NCBI GenBank assembly: GCA_033816765.1
Contig: CM066297.1
Coordinates: forward strand, 434,001-498,000
DNA: 64,000 nucleotides
Direction: 5' to 3'
Source of the DNA: Nothopassalora personata
Taxonomy: Eukaryota > Ascomycota > Dothideomycetes > Mycosphaerellales > Mycosphaerellaceae
The translations under genes were made by a program, and so were the position numbers. Under the pieces are notes generated by a model. It was not told the origin of the DNA. It searched no databases and was given only the letters and a program-made list of their open reading frames with translations. This document shows, one piece after another, positions 21,804 through 34,411 of this stretch (position 1 is the stretch's first letter; every line of letters starts with the position of its first letter).

Positions 21804-24710
21804 TTATACTGTCCCAAACGTCATGTTCTCCAAGAACGGTAACAAAAATCGCGCCGTTTGCCTACCCGTGTAGAAACATTGCGTCCCACTGCCGAAAGGA
21901 ACATTCTCTCTGCTCTTGAAGTGGTGCTCTGTAAAGAGTGTTAGCATGACGTATCATCACAAGGTGTTTGGCGGGAATGCACTCACGCTCTTCAACCAGT
22001 AACTTCTTCACTTCATAGAGGAATCGCACCTGCGCAGGTTCCGTCAAGTTCGGTGTATGCCGGCCAAAACTACCATCGTCGCTCCAAGTCTTATCCCTGT
22101 ACTTGCACAGGAACAGCCCGATGAGGAATTTGTACTTTTCGTCGATGCGGTCGAAGGCGGTTTCGGCTTCACGTGCAGCGTCGTTCGGAGACATCGTGCC
22201 TTGCTCTACGACCGTCTCTGCATGAAGGCTCAACGTGCGTTGTACCTCTTCGTGGACCATGGCGAAGCCCAGCATGACGCAGAAGGAGTGGATCCAGGTA
22301 CGCTCTTTCTTGCCGCCCGTGTGGAACGTCTGCTGTTGCCACTTGAGTATCTTGCCGTAGATCTGGGCTCGTAGCACACCGAAGAAGAACTTCATCTGCC
22401 GGTTGGCGAGCCTCGGCGACGTGTATTCGGGGCAGTGCGCTGGGGGCGTGGTGTGTCGAATGCTGCTGATGACGGTTGGCAGGTTCGATTCGACGATGAA
22501 GAATGTATGTCCCATGATGAACGTGATGATCAGCATCCGGATGATGTCTTTCAACAGAGCAATAAGCTACCCTGCAATCAGTACGGTGTAAGTCATCATC
22601 CGTGAGTGGGGCGAACTTACCGCGGGATCTGTGGTGCTCAGGTAAAGCTGGCACATGAAGTCGAGCAGCCTCGCTTGAGTCTGGCGCGGCTCCTTGATCT
22701 TCTCTTCTTCATAGAAGCACCACGGGAAGTCCCGAAGGTACTTTGGGAGCATAAGGCGATCAAGATAAGCATTGAGGTAGTGATCATCGCTTGTCTCAAT
22801 CTTCAGCAAGCCAAAGGGCGGCGAGTACTTGATGTGCCGTATGGACTGTCCCGTGCCGGGGTCCTGAATGAATTGGAACTGCGTCAGAAGCTCAGGCGTT
22901 CTCGGTCTAAACTCGTAGCACTTCCAGACAAGAGGTTCTCCATACTGCACGGTGAGGTACAAGTCCAGCTGATGTTCCTTGTCCCATTGAAGAACTTCGG
23001 AGTTGACGAGGTCCTCGATCTTTTGCTTCTGGATTGGCTCGCTGATCGAGGCTGTTTCGGCAATATGATCAGTATGATACCTCTTTGCTTCCATGCTGCA
23101 CGAGACCAATTGACTTACACGGTAGGAACTCATGGACAAAGTCCGGAAGCTTTGATCGATCGCAATCAAAGTACTGTATTTGCCCTTTTGCGGCACGATT
23201 TAAGCACCGTTGACATGGCTCTCCATGGTCGCACTGAACCATTGTCAGTACTGCGTGAATAGAAGATCCACGGTGACGAGTCACTCACCTGATCTCTTTG
23301 CATAGCGCATCGCCAGCAGGCGCCTTTCTTCCGCATCTCATGACTTTTCTGGCGTGTCTCGGTCGATAGGTGCGAATCTCTTTGGCGGCCACCTCTCTTG
23401 GTACGATCCGTCTGCAAGGATCGAACGGGTCCACTGGCAAAATGGCCAGGATCTCGTTTGACAAGTGTTCTTGAACCTCGAACAGCAATCGTTGATGGCG
23501 CATTCGGGGTCCAACTCATCTTCTGCCTACCACGCGCTCCTACAGTTGATAGTCTACCAGAGGAGGCGTAGTCCAGATGGGTTCGTTGCTGCTGCGTCTT
23601 TGTTGCGTGGCTGGAAGGTATAGCAGTCACCGATACGCTAGCCTGAGGTACCGACACATTGATTTGCTGACTCTGCGCGTACCCTTGTGCCTGGGAAGGT
23701 ACCATGTGCTGCTGTCTGATTCCCTGCGACATCACGTTGGAACGCGCTACAGCGCGGACAGCAGTCGGTTGCGTAAAAGGGACCATTCTGGGTTGATCTG
23801 CTTCGTGCTGCTGCGGCAAGTGTGCGCCAGTATAGTCCGGAGACGCCTGAATTCCTGCGTCGAACAATGAATTTGGGGTGCTGGGTTGCGCTCGAAGTAC
23901 GAGTGTTTGCGGCGAGCTTATGCTCATACCATTGGACTTGCTTGGCAGCTGTCGGAGGACGCCATGGTTCGACGTCTTGAATGATGTCCCATAGGTCTGG
24001 TCCGTGAATGAAGTGCTGAAGTCTGATGCGTTCGGTAGTAGGTCTGCTTCCGCCCATGATTCAAGCGATAGACCAAGGTCTGCGGACGAAGTGTAAGGCG
24101 CGAAGCTGTCTTCCATGCTGGTATTTGATGGCGAGCTAGACAGGCGTTGCCACTGGGAATGCTCCACCGTTCGACTGGGTGTCGGTAAGAATTGTTGGTG
24201 TGAAGAGCCAGAGGCTGCGTGATGTGATGAGTTGACCCCGGATGAAAGTGGGGGCTGCGAGGTCACGTTGCCGCTACCATTGTCCACATCGTCCTCTGGC
24301 CCAGCGATGTGCACATAGCCTTCCGCCGAAAGCGTGTTACTGTCGGGCGAGGTTGCTGCATCCTCGAATAATGTGTCTCCGGCAATGATGTCTTCGTCGT
24401 CCAAGAGGGTCGACGTGGGTGTGAAGATGGGCCCGGTCGGAGAGAGCGATGCGCTGGCTTGAGAAGGGGCTGCCGCCTGGTCACTGTCTCTTCCTGGCGA
24501 TAGTCTTGCCACATGACCTCGAGACGATGTAGGTGAATGTGGAGTCCAGAAGTCGCCTGCGAAGACAGCAGGATAAGTGTGCGTCATGGGGCAGTGAAAA
24601 TCGTAAGGTGGTAGTAGCGACTGTGTATCTCCCTCCTCTGGCGACGAGTCGAACGGAAAGCCCGAGTCGTAGCCTGCGGGCACATAAGGTCCAGCGTACA
24701 TTGTGGTCAT
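21804..24710 (-). CDS. Zn2Cys6 (GAL4-type) transcription factor, five exons
   Basis: Minus-strand exons 24710-23289, 23233-23119, 23051-22621, 22566-21987 and 21928-21804 give 890 residues with all phases closing; the introns (55, 67, 54 and 58 bp) have GT...AG ends. Residues 1-450 are Ser/Pro/Gln-rich and probably disordered. The binuclear zinc cluster lies mid-protein: CWRC (465-468), Cys475, CQRC (481-484 with Cys481/484) and Cys498, i.e. C-x2-C-x6-C-x5-C-x2-C-x13-C, the last spacing being long. Intron 1 splits the cluster after Gln474. The ~390-residue C-terminal region is helical and Tyr/Leu-rich; I do not recognise a named domain. A DNA-binding regulator is likely; targets unknown. A G-rich tract lies about 40 bp upstream of the ATG. 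Confidence 0.85.
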
Positions 24711-25496
24711 GGCTACGAGGAGGATACCTCAGGCATCCAGGTCAGGCGGGGGGAGGGGGGGGGGGGGGGGGGGGTTAGCATTCACCGGTGAAGAATATAT
24801 GGATGATACTGTATTCCTGCCCAGATGATTCAAGGTCAGGTCAGCGCAAGCCTTCGTTCGGGATGCCGACGAGTGTTTGCGCGCGCAGTTGCAGGTCAAC
24901 CGTCGATGCCGTGTGCCCTTGTTCGACCGGACCGGTGTGCGTAGCGCGAAAAGGGACCGGTCAGCTCGGGATATTAGTTCTATTGCTCGCCGGTTGACCG
25001 GTTGGCAGTGCAATAATAATATATTCTACGGTATACTGTAGTTCTAAGCGAGCTCAGCCCCCAACTCGTGATGAGCTCATTCCGAGAGTGTTTCTCATGG
25101 CTACACCAACACCTCCTCGTGCACATTTTGTGCCTGAGGCCACAGTGGATGATGCATGGTCCTTCTCGGCATGACGCACTCCCTTCTCCGCTTCCAAGCA
25201 GCACCTCCCACTTGATGGCCACATCCGAATCTTCTTGATTGATGAGCAGAACATCGGGTTTTTGACAAACAAGTGTAGCATCATATGACGTCGTAGGTAC
25301 AACAGTCTTTTGCTTGCACATGCAACAGTGTGTGTGTGTGTGTTAACCTGGCAGAACAACACGGCCACAAGCAGCACACGACCAGTGACTTCAACATTCA
25401 CTGCCATCCTGCAGACCCACTGCTGCATTGACGTCTTTCCGTCTTTCCGGTGACGACCAGACGCGTACGTAGGACTGCGGAGCGTGGTCGCACACC
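24711..25496. other. Divergent intergenic region between the zinc-cluster gene and MUG190
   Basis: Must hold both promoters. A 27-base G-rich tract (24748-24774, one A interruption) lies just upstream of the zinc-cluster start codon, and a short TG repeat occurs at about 25328-25342. No gene is seen. Confidence 0.6.
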
Positions 25497-28400
25497 ATGT
25501 CTGGCCACGAGGACGCAGAGCGCTCACGACACAACTATCAGGCGCCATACACAGCCAACCATCCCATCCCGACCATCTCAAAGTACCGCGAAGAGAAGCA
25601 GGCCCGCGAGAATGCCGCTGACGTTGCTAACGGCGCCGATCGGGAACAGAGCCGGACAGATCGTGCCAAGGAAGGCTGGCGAACGTACTGGCGAGGGGAC
25701 GATACAGACGATGGACACGATAGCAACGAGAAGCACGGGCAGGACTACCCGCAGTCGCAGAACGACACCTCACAAGGACGACATGCTGGCATTGACATAG
25801 ACGGCGACGGCCATGTCGACGAGGAAGACGAGAAAGAGGCAGAGGCGGTAGTAGACACATCCGAAGTCACGCCAGTCACTCAGAAGGGCGGCAAGAGAGG
25901 GAAGAAGCAGCAGGAACGAGCTGAGCGGGAAGTCACAGATCCAATCACGCATCTGCCTGTGAAGATCTACGACTTCACCGAGGATCCTCTGAAGGATGTA
26001 GACGAGAATCCACTCCCATTTGGTAAGACCACAAAGACAGCGACAGGACTTAGCAACAAGGCCAAGAGCGATGCGGAGCTTCGAGAAGAGACCAGGGAGA
26101 TGGCGAAAGGAAAAGAGTCAATGAGCGCACTCTTCCCACCGCCAAGCTACGAAGTGGTCAAGCAAGACATGATTGAGATCAGCAACATGGGCATGTTAGT
26201 GGGACTGTCTGGCACAGCCATCGTCATTGTCTTCGCCATCTTGCTAGAGCGCATGATCACACCACAATGGCTGGCGCACGTGTTTGGAGTGGAAGAGCAC
26301 GCGAGCTGGCTTTTCCGACTTGGCACGTGGCCAGTCCTGGCGGCTCTCAGCGCAACAGGAATCTTCTTCCTTATATCGGGAGTTCGAGAATGGGTGATGA
26401 ATCGCATGAACGACGAATGGGAAGACCAAATCTGGGAAGGTAACCTGGAAGCGAAGAAGCAGGAAGCGAAAGCTCACGAGACAGAGTCCACGATGTGGTT
26501 GAATCAGCTCATGGCATCCGTGTGGCCCCTCATCAACCCGGATCTGTTCACGAGCCTGGCAGATATGCTCGAAGATGTCATGCAAGCTTCTTTGCCACGC
26601 CTCGTACAGATGGTCAGCGTGGATGACATTGGGCAAGGCAGTGAAAGTCTTCGCATTCTCGGAGTTCGATGGCTGCCTAGCGGCGCCGCGGCTCGCTCGG
26701 TGGGCGGCGATGGCAAGGTACAGTCTGAGCAAGAAAGCAAAAAGGGCAACGATCGATCCGTGCCCGGCCAAGGTGAAGTCGACCGGTCAGCAGGGCAAGG
26801 CGATCAAAAGCAGCAGAACGACGACCAAGATCAGGATCATGACCAATTCGATGGTGGCGCAGAGAAAGCAGACGTCGCGGAGGGTATGGAAGCTGAGGAG
26901 GGCGACTTTATCAATCTGGAAGTCGCCTTTGCATACCGCGTTCGCAAGTCTGAGTCGTTCAAAGACCGCACCAAGGATATGCATCTATACCTCGCTTTCT
27001 ATCTTCCAGGTGGCCTGAAGCTTCCAGTCTGGGTCGACGTCAAGGGCGTGGTCGGGATATGTCGAATGCGACTACAGCTTGCTCCTGACCCACCCTTCTT
27101 CGCCCTCTGCACCATCACGTTCCTCGGGCAACCCAAAGTCGACATCAGCTGCATACCACTTTTCAAGCGAGCGCTCAATATCATGGACTTGCCACTGATC
27201 AGCAACTTCGTGCAGAGTTCAGTCGATGCTGCAATGGCAGAGTACGTTGCGCCGAAGAGCCTGACGCTTGACCTCAAGGACATGCTGGCCGGCGACGACT
27301 TCAAGAAAGACACTGTCGCACGCGGCATCGTGGTTGTCGACATTATCCATGGCTACGACTTCAAGGAGGGCGACACCAAGGTTCCGATGGTCTCTAACGG
27401 CAGCTCCGATCCCTACGTATCTGTCGGCTGGGCGAAGTTTGGCAAGCCCATGTTCAGCACGCGAGTTTTGATCAGCGAGCAAGAGCCCTACTGGCATGAG
27501 CGAGCTGTACTCCTTGTGACCCCAGAAGAGCTTAACGTAGATGAGCGCCTTCGCCTGCAGCTCTGGGACTCGGATCGCTTCACTCCAGACGATGATCTCG
27601 GCCGCATAGAAGTCGACCTGAAGCAGATCATGACCTCGGATGACACCAATGGCAAGATGCACTATCGAACGGATGGTTTCCGTGCTCTGAAGGCGGGCGA
27701 GAACATGCCTGGTAAGCTCGAGTGGCGAGTAGGCTACTTCTCGAAGACTCGTCTCCAAGCTTGCCAGTATCGGAAGCAGACCTACGATGAGGAAATTCGG
27801 TCAGAGAAGGATTTGGACGAGAAGGTCACGGCGACCTGCGAGCGCAAGCTTCGTGAAGCATCTATCAAGAAGGGCCGCCATGCTCGCGACATGGGCGAGC
27901 TTGAACAGCAGAAGAAGCAAGAACGCAAGGCCACTGAGGATGCCATTATCGTCTGTGCTCCACCGCCCGATGGTTACCCAAGCGGGATCTTCTCCATTCA
28001 GATCCATCAAATTACCGGTCTCGAACTTGAACGACTCAACAAGTCGGAGATAGAGAATCGCGACGACGAAGCTGAAGAAGGAGGCGATATGCCTTCGGCA
28101 TACTGTAACATCATCATCAACCACCGCAAAGTCTTCAAGACAAGAACGAAGCCCAAGAACTCCAAGCCATTCTACAACGCCGGCACTGAACGCTTCATAC
28201 CCGATTGGCACAACGCTGAAGTCTTCGTCTCAGTCCGCGACGCCCGCGAGGGCGAGAATGACCCTCTCTTGGGCATCGTACACTTGCCTCTAGGCGAAGT
28301 GTTCAGAGACCGCGCCCAAATCAATGGCTACTACCCTCTGATGGGTGGCATCGGGTACGGTCGCATCAGAATATCGATGGTCTGGCGTAGCGTACAACTT

Positions 28401-29404
28401 CAAGCGCCACCTGAGCAGCTCGGCTGGGATTGCGGTACCGTTGAAGTGAAGCCCACCATTGACGCCAGCCAATGCGAAATACCGTCTGACCTCTCCGGCC
28501 TAACCATCAAGTTCCACACGAGCATCGGCAGTGGCAAAATGTGGCCTCACAAGTCCGAAAACAACTGGCGAACACGTCGCGGCCGAAGCCTCTTTCTTCC
28601 AGTCCACAAGCGCTACGCATCTTGCCTCGCGATCCGCTTCAAGCGTCACGGCATGATCAAAGACAAAACCGCCGCTTTCGCGATCCTCTGGCTGAAAGAC
28701 ATCCCTGACGAAGAAGAAAAGACTCTCACCCTCGCCATCTACAAAGGCGACTACAACCGCGCATCCACCTGCGTCCTCGACGATGGCGACACCGGAATCA
28801 AATCTTCACCAGGCGAGAAAGTCGGCCACATCAGATTGACAATAACTTTCTGGCCCGGCCTCGGCCGCGCACACCGAAACTGGGCCAGCAGAGACCCCGA
28901 CCTCAAGAACGTTATGGAAGTTCTGGACGTAGCGCACGATAACTACGAATCCAAGAAGACCGAGGAGATGGTCGGCATCACCGCCGGCGACGGCAACGGC
29001 ACTGACTCTACATCCTCTGATTCCGACTACGATAGCTCCGACGACGAAGGAACAAGCCCTAAACCACCTCAAGCCGACCGCGGTGGCGATGCAAGTGTAG
29101 CGAAGCACGACGACGATAACGGCAAGGGGAATATCATCGACAAGGCGAAGGAGTACAGTAAACACACCAAGCAGCAGCACAGGAGGAACCGCGGGGCGAT
29201 GCAGTATAAGGTATGTGCGCGAGCTTGCGAGCGAGCCTCAGATCTCTGACGACATGCACACACTAAACGGTCTGACTAACTGATCATCTGTAGATTCCTC
29301 GCACGGCGAATTGGGCGAAAGATAAGGCGGAGAGGGTGGAGGGGAAGGTTAAGGGGTTGTTTAGTAGACATACGAGGGAGCCGGGTATTGAGACTGAGGT
29401 GTAG
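25497..29404 (+). CDS. mug190: Mug190-like membrane-tethering protein with SMP-like and C2 domains
   Basis: Exons 25497-29210 and 29294-29404 give 1,274 residues; the 83-bp intron (GTATGT...CTAACTGATC...TAG) near the 3' end restores a basic tail. The start ATG has context CACACCATGT. Residues 1-225 are polar and charged. Two hydrophobic segments follow (about 231-250 and 273-298), then a region like a synaptotagmin-like mitochondrial-lipid-binding (SMP) domain (about 310-600), C2 domains at about 605-740 and 825-970 (first opens GIVVVDIIHGYDF), and a possible third C2-like unit at 1000-1125. This is the layout of fungal tricalbin-like proteins annotated as 'meiotically up-regulated gene 190' and implies ER-plasma membrane contact and lipid transfer. 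C2 calcium ligands look incomplete. Confidence 0.8.
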
Positions 29405-29536
29405 GTGGGAAAGAGTCATCGAGTGATCTCATGTGAGAGGAAGGGAGCAGTGGGGTCTTGATGTTTTTATGTAGTATAGCGTAGGCGTTGGGGTAGCGTG
29501 ATGGGACGGGGGACTGCGAAGTTCTCTGGAGTAGAA

Positions 29537-29571
29537 GCGACTGGCGACTGGCGACTGGCGGCTGGCGACTT
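29537..29571 (+). repeat. Heptamer tandem repeat (GCGACTG)n
   Basis: Five 7-bp units, three identical GCGACTG then GCGGCTG and GCGACTT. Confidence 0.85.
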
Positions 29572-30039
29572 GGGAGATGGCAGACCCTTCTCTGTGCAAT
29601 GAGTTGTGCCACTTCTCCGTTGCGGTACCGCCCGTGATGCCTGACCATTGCTTATGCATCTGCTGTGCTGTGCATTTCTTTGCGGGTATGGCAGATGTAC
29701 CTAAGAGTCTTTCTACTCCTGGCGTCTGCTCAACAAAGACCGCCTGCGATATGGTATGGTACGGTATGTACAATTTCACTATACCAAATTGATTAGAAGC
29801 CGGACACCATTTCCCACAACAGTCAGTCTTTGCAATGGAACGGTATATGGACGGATCTCGCTGGCGGAGGTAACAGCCCGAACAGCTCAAGTGTCAAGTG
29901 TCAACAACCACAATCCCTAATAACCATCAGCTATACATCACGCCACACCAAGCCCCCACACACCCACAAACATCCCCACTATCCAGCATAATCGGACAGT
30001 ACAATATCCGGGGAGAATTCCATTTCAAAGCTTCATCAT

Positions 30040-30080
30040 CCTATCCTATCCTATCCTATCTTATCCTATTCTATCTTATC
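30040..30080 (+). repeat. Pentanucleotide (CTATC)n repeat
   Basis: About eight CTATC-type units with C/T interruptions. Confidence 0.9.
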
Positions 30081-30696
30081 TTGGCTCTAAGTTTCGGGAT
30101 CGTGATAGAATTACGGCCACTGTATAGAAAGACGGAAAAAGCATCGTCGGATAGATCAGAGCAACAGCCAATAATCGCAAGAAGAAGAAAGACGACGACG
30201 ACGACGACAACAAAGATCGAAATTGACGATCCAGCCAGGCTGGCGGGGTGTAGAACTTGAGCGAATCAATCGTGTGATGTGACGCGAAGGATTTTGCGGC
30301 CTGCGGCGTGGGGGCGCCTGCCTCGTTTTCATGGATTGATATTCGTCTAGTATACATAACTCGATTTCCTGAGCTTACCCTTCCAGCCCGAAAATCGAAA
30401 GATGTTCTTTCTTTCTCTCCATCCGCCAATGGCCCCGACGCCGTGAGGTGAAGTCTGGAAGAAGCGGTTGATGCGAGAGCCTAGAAGCTAGATGACCGTT
30501 CGTGAGAATGTGCCATCGTAACAGGCGGTGAAGACAAGGCCGTGTAGACGAATGCTGTAGACGAAGTGTTTCATCGACCTTATCGTCGATCGCGATTCAT
30601 ACTCGTCGTAGTCGAGATGGTATACTTGAAGTATCATCGGCTTATCAGCGCCGTTTCGCTCCAGTGATTTGTATTGATGTTGAATGCTTAAACCCT

Positions 30697-31053
30697 TCAC
30701 TCGCGGAATGCAGCATCGATCCGTCCAGACCGAATAGCGACCTCTCGTCGCTCAATGTCTGGCGAGTTTCCAGAGCTGACAAGTGGTCGCCGCATTGGGT
30801 CAACAGAGTCTTGAGACGAGAACGACTCGTGACGGCATGCGGAATTGTTGGAGAGGAATTTGGTGTCGATGTCCTTGATGTTGACTGGGCTGGCATCGGG
30901 CTTGAGGACCGGCGATGGAAGAGATGAGCCTGTGACAGGGGAAAGCTGGAGCCAGGTGCCTGGGAGCATGTTTGGTGATGTGCCGAAACGCTCAGCTGTT
31001 GGCTGTGCCTGTGGGCGCTGTGGTTGAGGAGCCCAGAGTTGAGAGGTAGACAT
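30697..31053 (-). CDS. Small hypothetical protein, Ser/Pro/Gln-rich
   Basis: The ATG at 31053 opens 118 residues (MSTSQLWAPQPQRPQ...) with no stop until 30697. The first 60 residues are Pro/Gln/Ser-rich; a charged segment (PDIERREVAIRSGRIDAAF) follows. No family recognised. The minus frame directly downstream (30700-30488) is also protein-like, so the true gene may continue by an intron or frameshift not located here. Could be a small regulatory protein or a chance ORF. Confidence 0.4.
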   Translation of the reverse strand: MSTSQLWAPQPQRPQAQPTAERFGTSPNMLPGTWLQLSPVTGSSLPSPVLKPDASPVNIKDIDTKFLSNNSACRHESFSSQDSVDPMRRPLVSSGNSPDIERREVAIRSGRIDAAFRE

Positions 31054-32325
31054 TGTGGATGATTGTTTGTTTCCGACTGAGTTTGCACTGCAGGTGTTGA
31101 CGTGTAATTGAGTGGTAGGGATGTTGCGGATGGATGTCCAGAAGTTCGATAATGAGAGAAGGAAAGAAAGCAACTCACCTGCTTTATAATAAACCTACAG
31201 GCAGCACAAACAGTCATTATCCGGTGGGTTCCATCTCAGCTCATGTCAAAGGCGGGCGCGTGAGACGCCAAGCGTCACATCGCTGTATACTTTGATGATG
31301 CCCAGAACGCGCATGTGACCTGGGTAGCTGCAAGTCAAGAGAGCTTGACGGCGCCGAGCCCAGCCGTTGGTAACGGAAAGGGATGCCGAGCCAATATAAC
31401 CGGCGGATCGGTGAGATCCGAAGAGACTACGCAGAAAAAGCGTTGACTAAAAGGCACCCAGTCTTTACCAAGAGTTTGAGCCAAGGCGAACATATAAACC
31501 GCACTCCTCATTCAGGCCTGGACATTTTATGCTTCGCTGTGTCGGCTTTTGACTTTGTTCCGTGGGGGGAACACGGCGCAAGTTGCCGGTCTGGGGGTAT
31601 CGAATGGGTCGGACCCTGGGCGCGGCGGTGACAACGGAGAAATGCCTGTAGTGCCCCAAATAGTTGGCGTTGACAACGCTGCTTAGTTTCTGAATCAGTT
31701 GATGGTGTGGTGTACAACATCGTGGATTGATAAGCTGTAATCATTGGCCGTAATTCAGACATCCCCGGCCTCGAATATCCGTTCCCGTTTGTGCTGGTGC
31801 AAAGGTGCAGACCCCACGTTCCACAGTGGTCCTCTCACCGCAGGTTCTTGGTTGCATGCTTGGATATACTGTACATATGCCATGGCAAGAAAGCCCCGAA
31901 AGCCGGAAGCTGTATAACATGATCGGCGGACCCCTGGGAGTACGAAACAGCGTAGTGGCGGAGTTGACATGTCTGCGTGCCTTTCTTGGCTTATCGACGC
32001 TCAAAGTTTCGTCGTCAGCCCAGCTTCTCGCTGGACACCTGTCATACCTGGGACCAGTCGTCGCTATCCGTCTTACGCACGTTGCACTTGTGGTGATGGC
32101 TATGATGCGAAACATTCGATTTGTTTCGCGATCGTCGGCCGGTTTTGCGATGGAATGTGTCGTGGAAACCGCGTCATTGCATTAGCTGCGCCAGGCGCGC
32201 CGCTCATCGCGCCATGCGGGTCGTATTTCGGACATTCACCGTCTCAACAATTCATCCATCCCAACGCCGTCGCTAACCCTGTAAGTCGTTCGTGGAAAGA
32301 CGCGGCGTGTCGTCGTTCAGTTCGT
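31054..32325. other. Intergenic stretch, no gene called
   Basis: Overlapping plus-strand ORFs (31805-32748) run antisense into FCF1 and carry no features of their own. I see no RNA gene. Confidence 0.5.
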
Positions 32326-33385
32326 TCATTTCTCCGGCGCATCAGGCAATCGCTCGATCACGTATTTCCCTCTCGCGACACTGATGATCGGGACACCCGG
32401 TATCTTTCTGATCCTTCGCTTCAAGTCCCTACACGGTTGTCAGCTACCATCACGCAGCACTCCACCAAGATCGGGGCCATCGCCCGTTGTCCATGCTCCT
32501 CAGTACACACCTATCGTTGGTCGCGACCAAATATACTCTTTGCTTCATCACGCGGTCGACAATACAATCATCTCGAAAGGTTGTTAGCCTTATTCACACT
32601 GTCGATGCCTTCAACTACTCTTTCTTACCTGCATATGTGCCTTTGTGATCGCAAGGCAATCTTTCCCATCGTTCGTCGCGAGCAATCTGGAGGGCGATGC
32701 GGTACTTCGGTCCGAGTTTCTCGAGTTCGGCCATCACGCAGCTGGTGATGATGGGCGTGCAAGTCGCGTAGAGTGTGTCCATGAGGGTAGGCAGGAGCGG
32801 TAGCTTGTGGTGTACTGTGTGGGACCTGAAGGCAAGGCAGGTTAGCCTAGGTGTCGTGTCTTAAACGTAGAGACAGAAGCCATGAGCGTTTTTGAGGGTG
32901 TCTCGAATGTCGCATCATGGCTACCGTACTTGACCACACTTACAAAAAGTTCGTATCGACAAGTACGCTGTACGGCGCTTGGAGGGCGGTGTTGGCCTGG
33001 AAGAACATGTTGCTGGGGACTTGCGGTCTATTCCATGGTCAGCATAACATCCTTCAACCTCTTTTCTCATTGCGACGCACATCTCTCGTATCAGCTCCCC
33101 ATCCTGGCTCTTCTTCTCGTCTTTGCGCTCCTCCTTGAGCACATTCTTCTTGAGACGGGCATCGCGCTGGCCGATTACGCGCTCTGATTGAGGAAGTCAG
33201 TAGTAGTCCAGCGATAGAGCTGTAATATCGTGTCCAGGCTAGCAACGCCTCCCAGTACTGCAGTACTGCAATCCTGAATGTACTGGCGACCTCAAGACGT
33301 AGCCAGCTCAGCCACGCATATATGGGCTTCCTGGGATTGACTCACTGACGGCGGCGAACTTGCGCACCTTCTTAGCCGTTCCCAT
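32326..33385 (-). CDS. FCF1: rRNA-processing PIN endonuclease Fcf1/Utp24, six exons
   Basis: Minus-strand exons 33385-33346, 33183-33081, 33027-32944, 32825-32629, 32571-32511 and 32428-32326 join in phase to 195 residues (human and yeast Fcf1 are about the same length). The five introns are 162, 53, 118, 57 and 82 bp. Diagnostic segments: [80 protein letters not shown]. The PIN-fold acidic residues are present (Asp72, Glu109/111, Asp142/143, Asp161/163). Fcf1/Utp24 is the nucleolar small-subunit processome nuclease that cuts pre-rRNA at A1/A2. Exons as short as 40 and 61 bp hide the gene from ORF scanning. Confidence 0.95.
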
Positions 33386-34411
33386 CGAAGCGAGTCCAGG
33401 TGATTGTGGCAGAAGTGCAGTTTAAAGATCTTTCCCACCTGCCATGCACAGAGAATCCGATCATTTTCGTGATCAAGGGTCTGCCCGCCGAACGCGCCCG
33501 CTAGCGCAATCTGTGCCCGAACTGCCGGGTTGTACTCCCAGATACCATGATCGGTCATCTTCATCTTGATGCTGCTGGCATGTGACTGTCGCTCTTGATG
33601 GTGCTCCATACTACTACGGTACTATATAGTTCCTCCAAAGAAGTGTTCGCCTTTGGAAAAGCAGTCTTAGCTCAACGGTCTACAGTACAGTACACGCAAG
33701 GCACTGCATATCTTGCTTGACGAGCTCCTCGCATACGAAATCGTATCTGGCATGCTTCGGTCGTTGAGCTGACACATCCGTTCTTCCTGCGCTTTTCCTT
33801 CTGCATCGAGCACCCCCGTCACACTCTTGGACGATTACTCCATCAAAGTGTCAAGATATATGCCTAGCTTAGGCAGCCGTGCTTCGATCTGTTGGTCCTC
33901 ATGACTGGAATGACCTCTGGGGCTCATGGTTAGTTGCTTTACTATCTCTGAGAAAGTGCACTCATTGCTATAAAGTTGCGGACCGAGAGGCTGTTGGATG
34001 ATGAGAGCATTCTTTCATACACTAGCATTAGAAGCTACAAACTGTCGAAGTCTTCCTCGCGTGCCTGCGATAATTCCTTCCAAATGCCCCATCATAGCCA
34101 TAACAAGCATCATCATGCAAGCCTTGGCTCCTGTTCTGCGCCGTGATTATAATCCCATGTCTCAATATGCACAATTTCTGAATGCAATTCCTACTCTCTA
34201 ATCCTGTGATAACAGCTGTCTCAAAGGTGAAGATGCAGATCGTTCCAATCTCATGTGGGAGCTAGCCCTGATTCTGCTCCGCTCGTGCTGGAGAATGATC
34301 AAGTCGTTATCGGTCACGGAGCGGCGTGTCGCCTGTGGATACAGCAGCCGGCCGTGATCCGTCATTTGATAGAAGTTGTTCTCGTTCGTAGTCCTGACTG
34401 TCGAGGTCCTC
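33386..34411. other. Intergenic stretch, no gene called
   Basis: Contains the FCF1 promoter side and the 3' flank of the Csi2-like gene. No supported coding or RNA feature. Confidence 0.5.

Larger units (their letters stand above)
29405..30696. other. Intergenic stretch with short repeats
   Basis: Holds a heptamer repeat (29537-29571) and a TATCC-type repeat (30040-30080). A minus-strand ORF at 30488-30700 reads protein-like but starts at GTG in a frame different from the upstream small ORF, and could be a second exon of it. Nothing else is supported. Confidence 0.5.
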
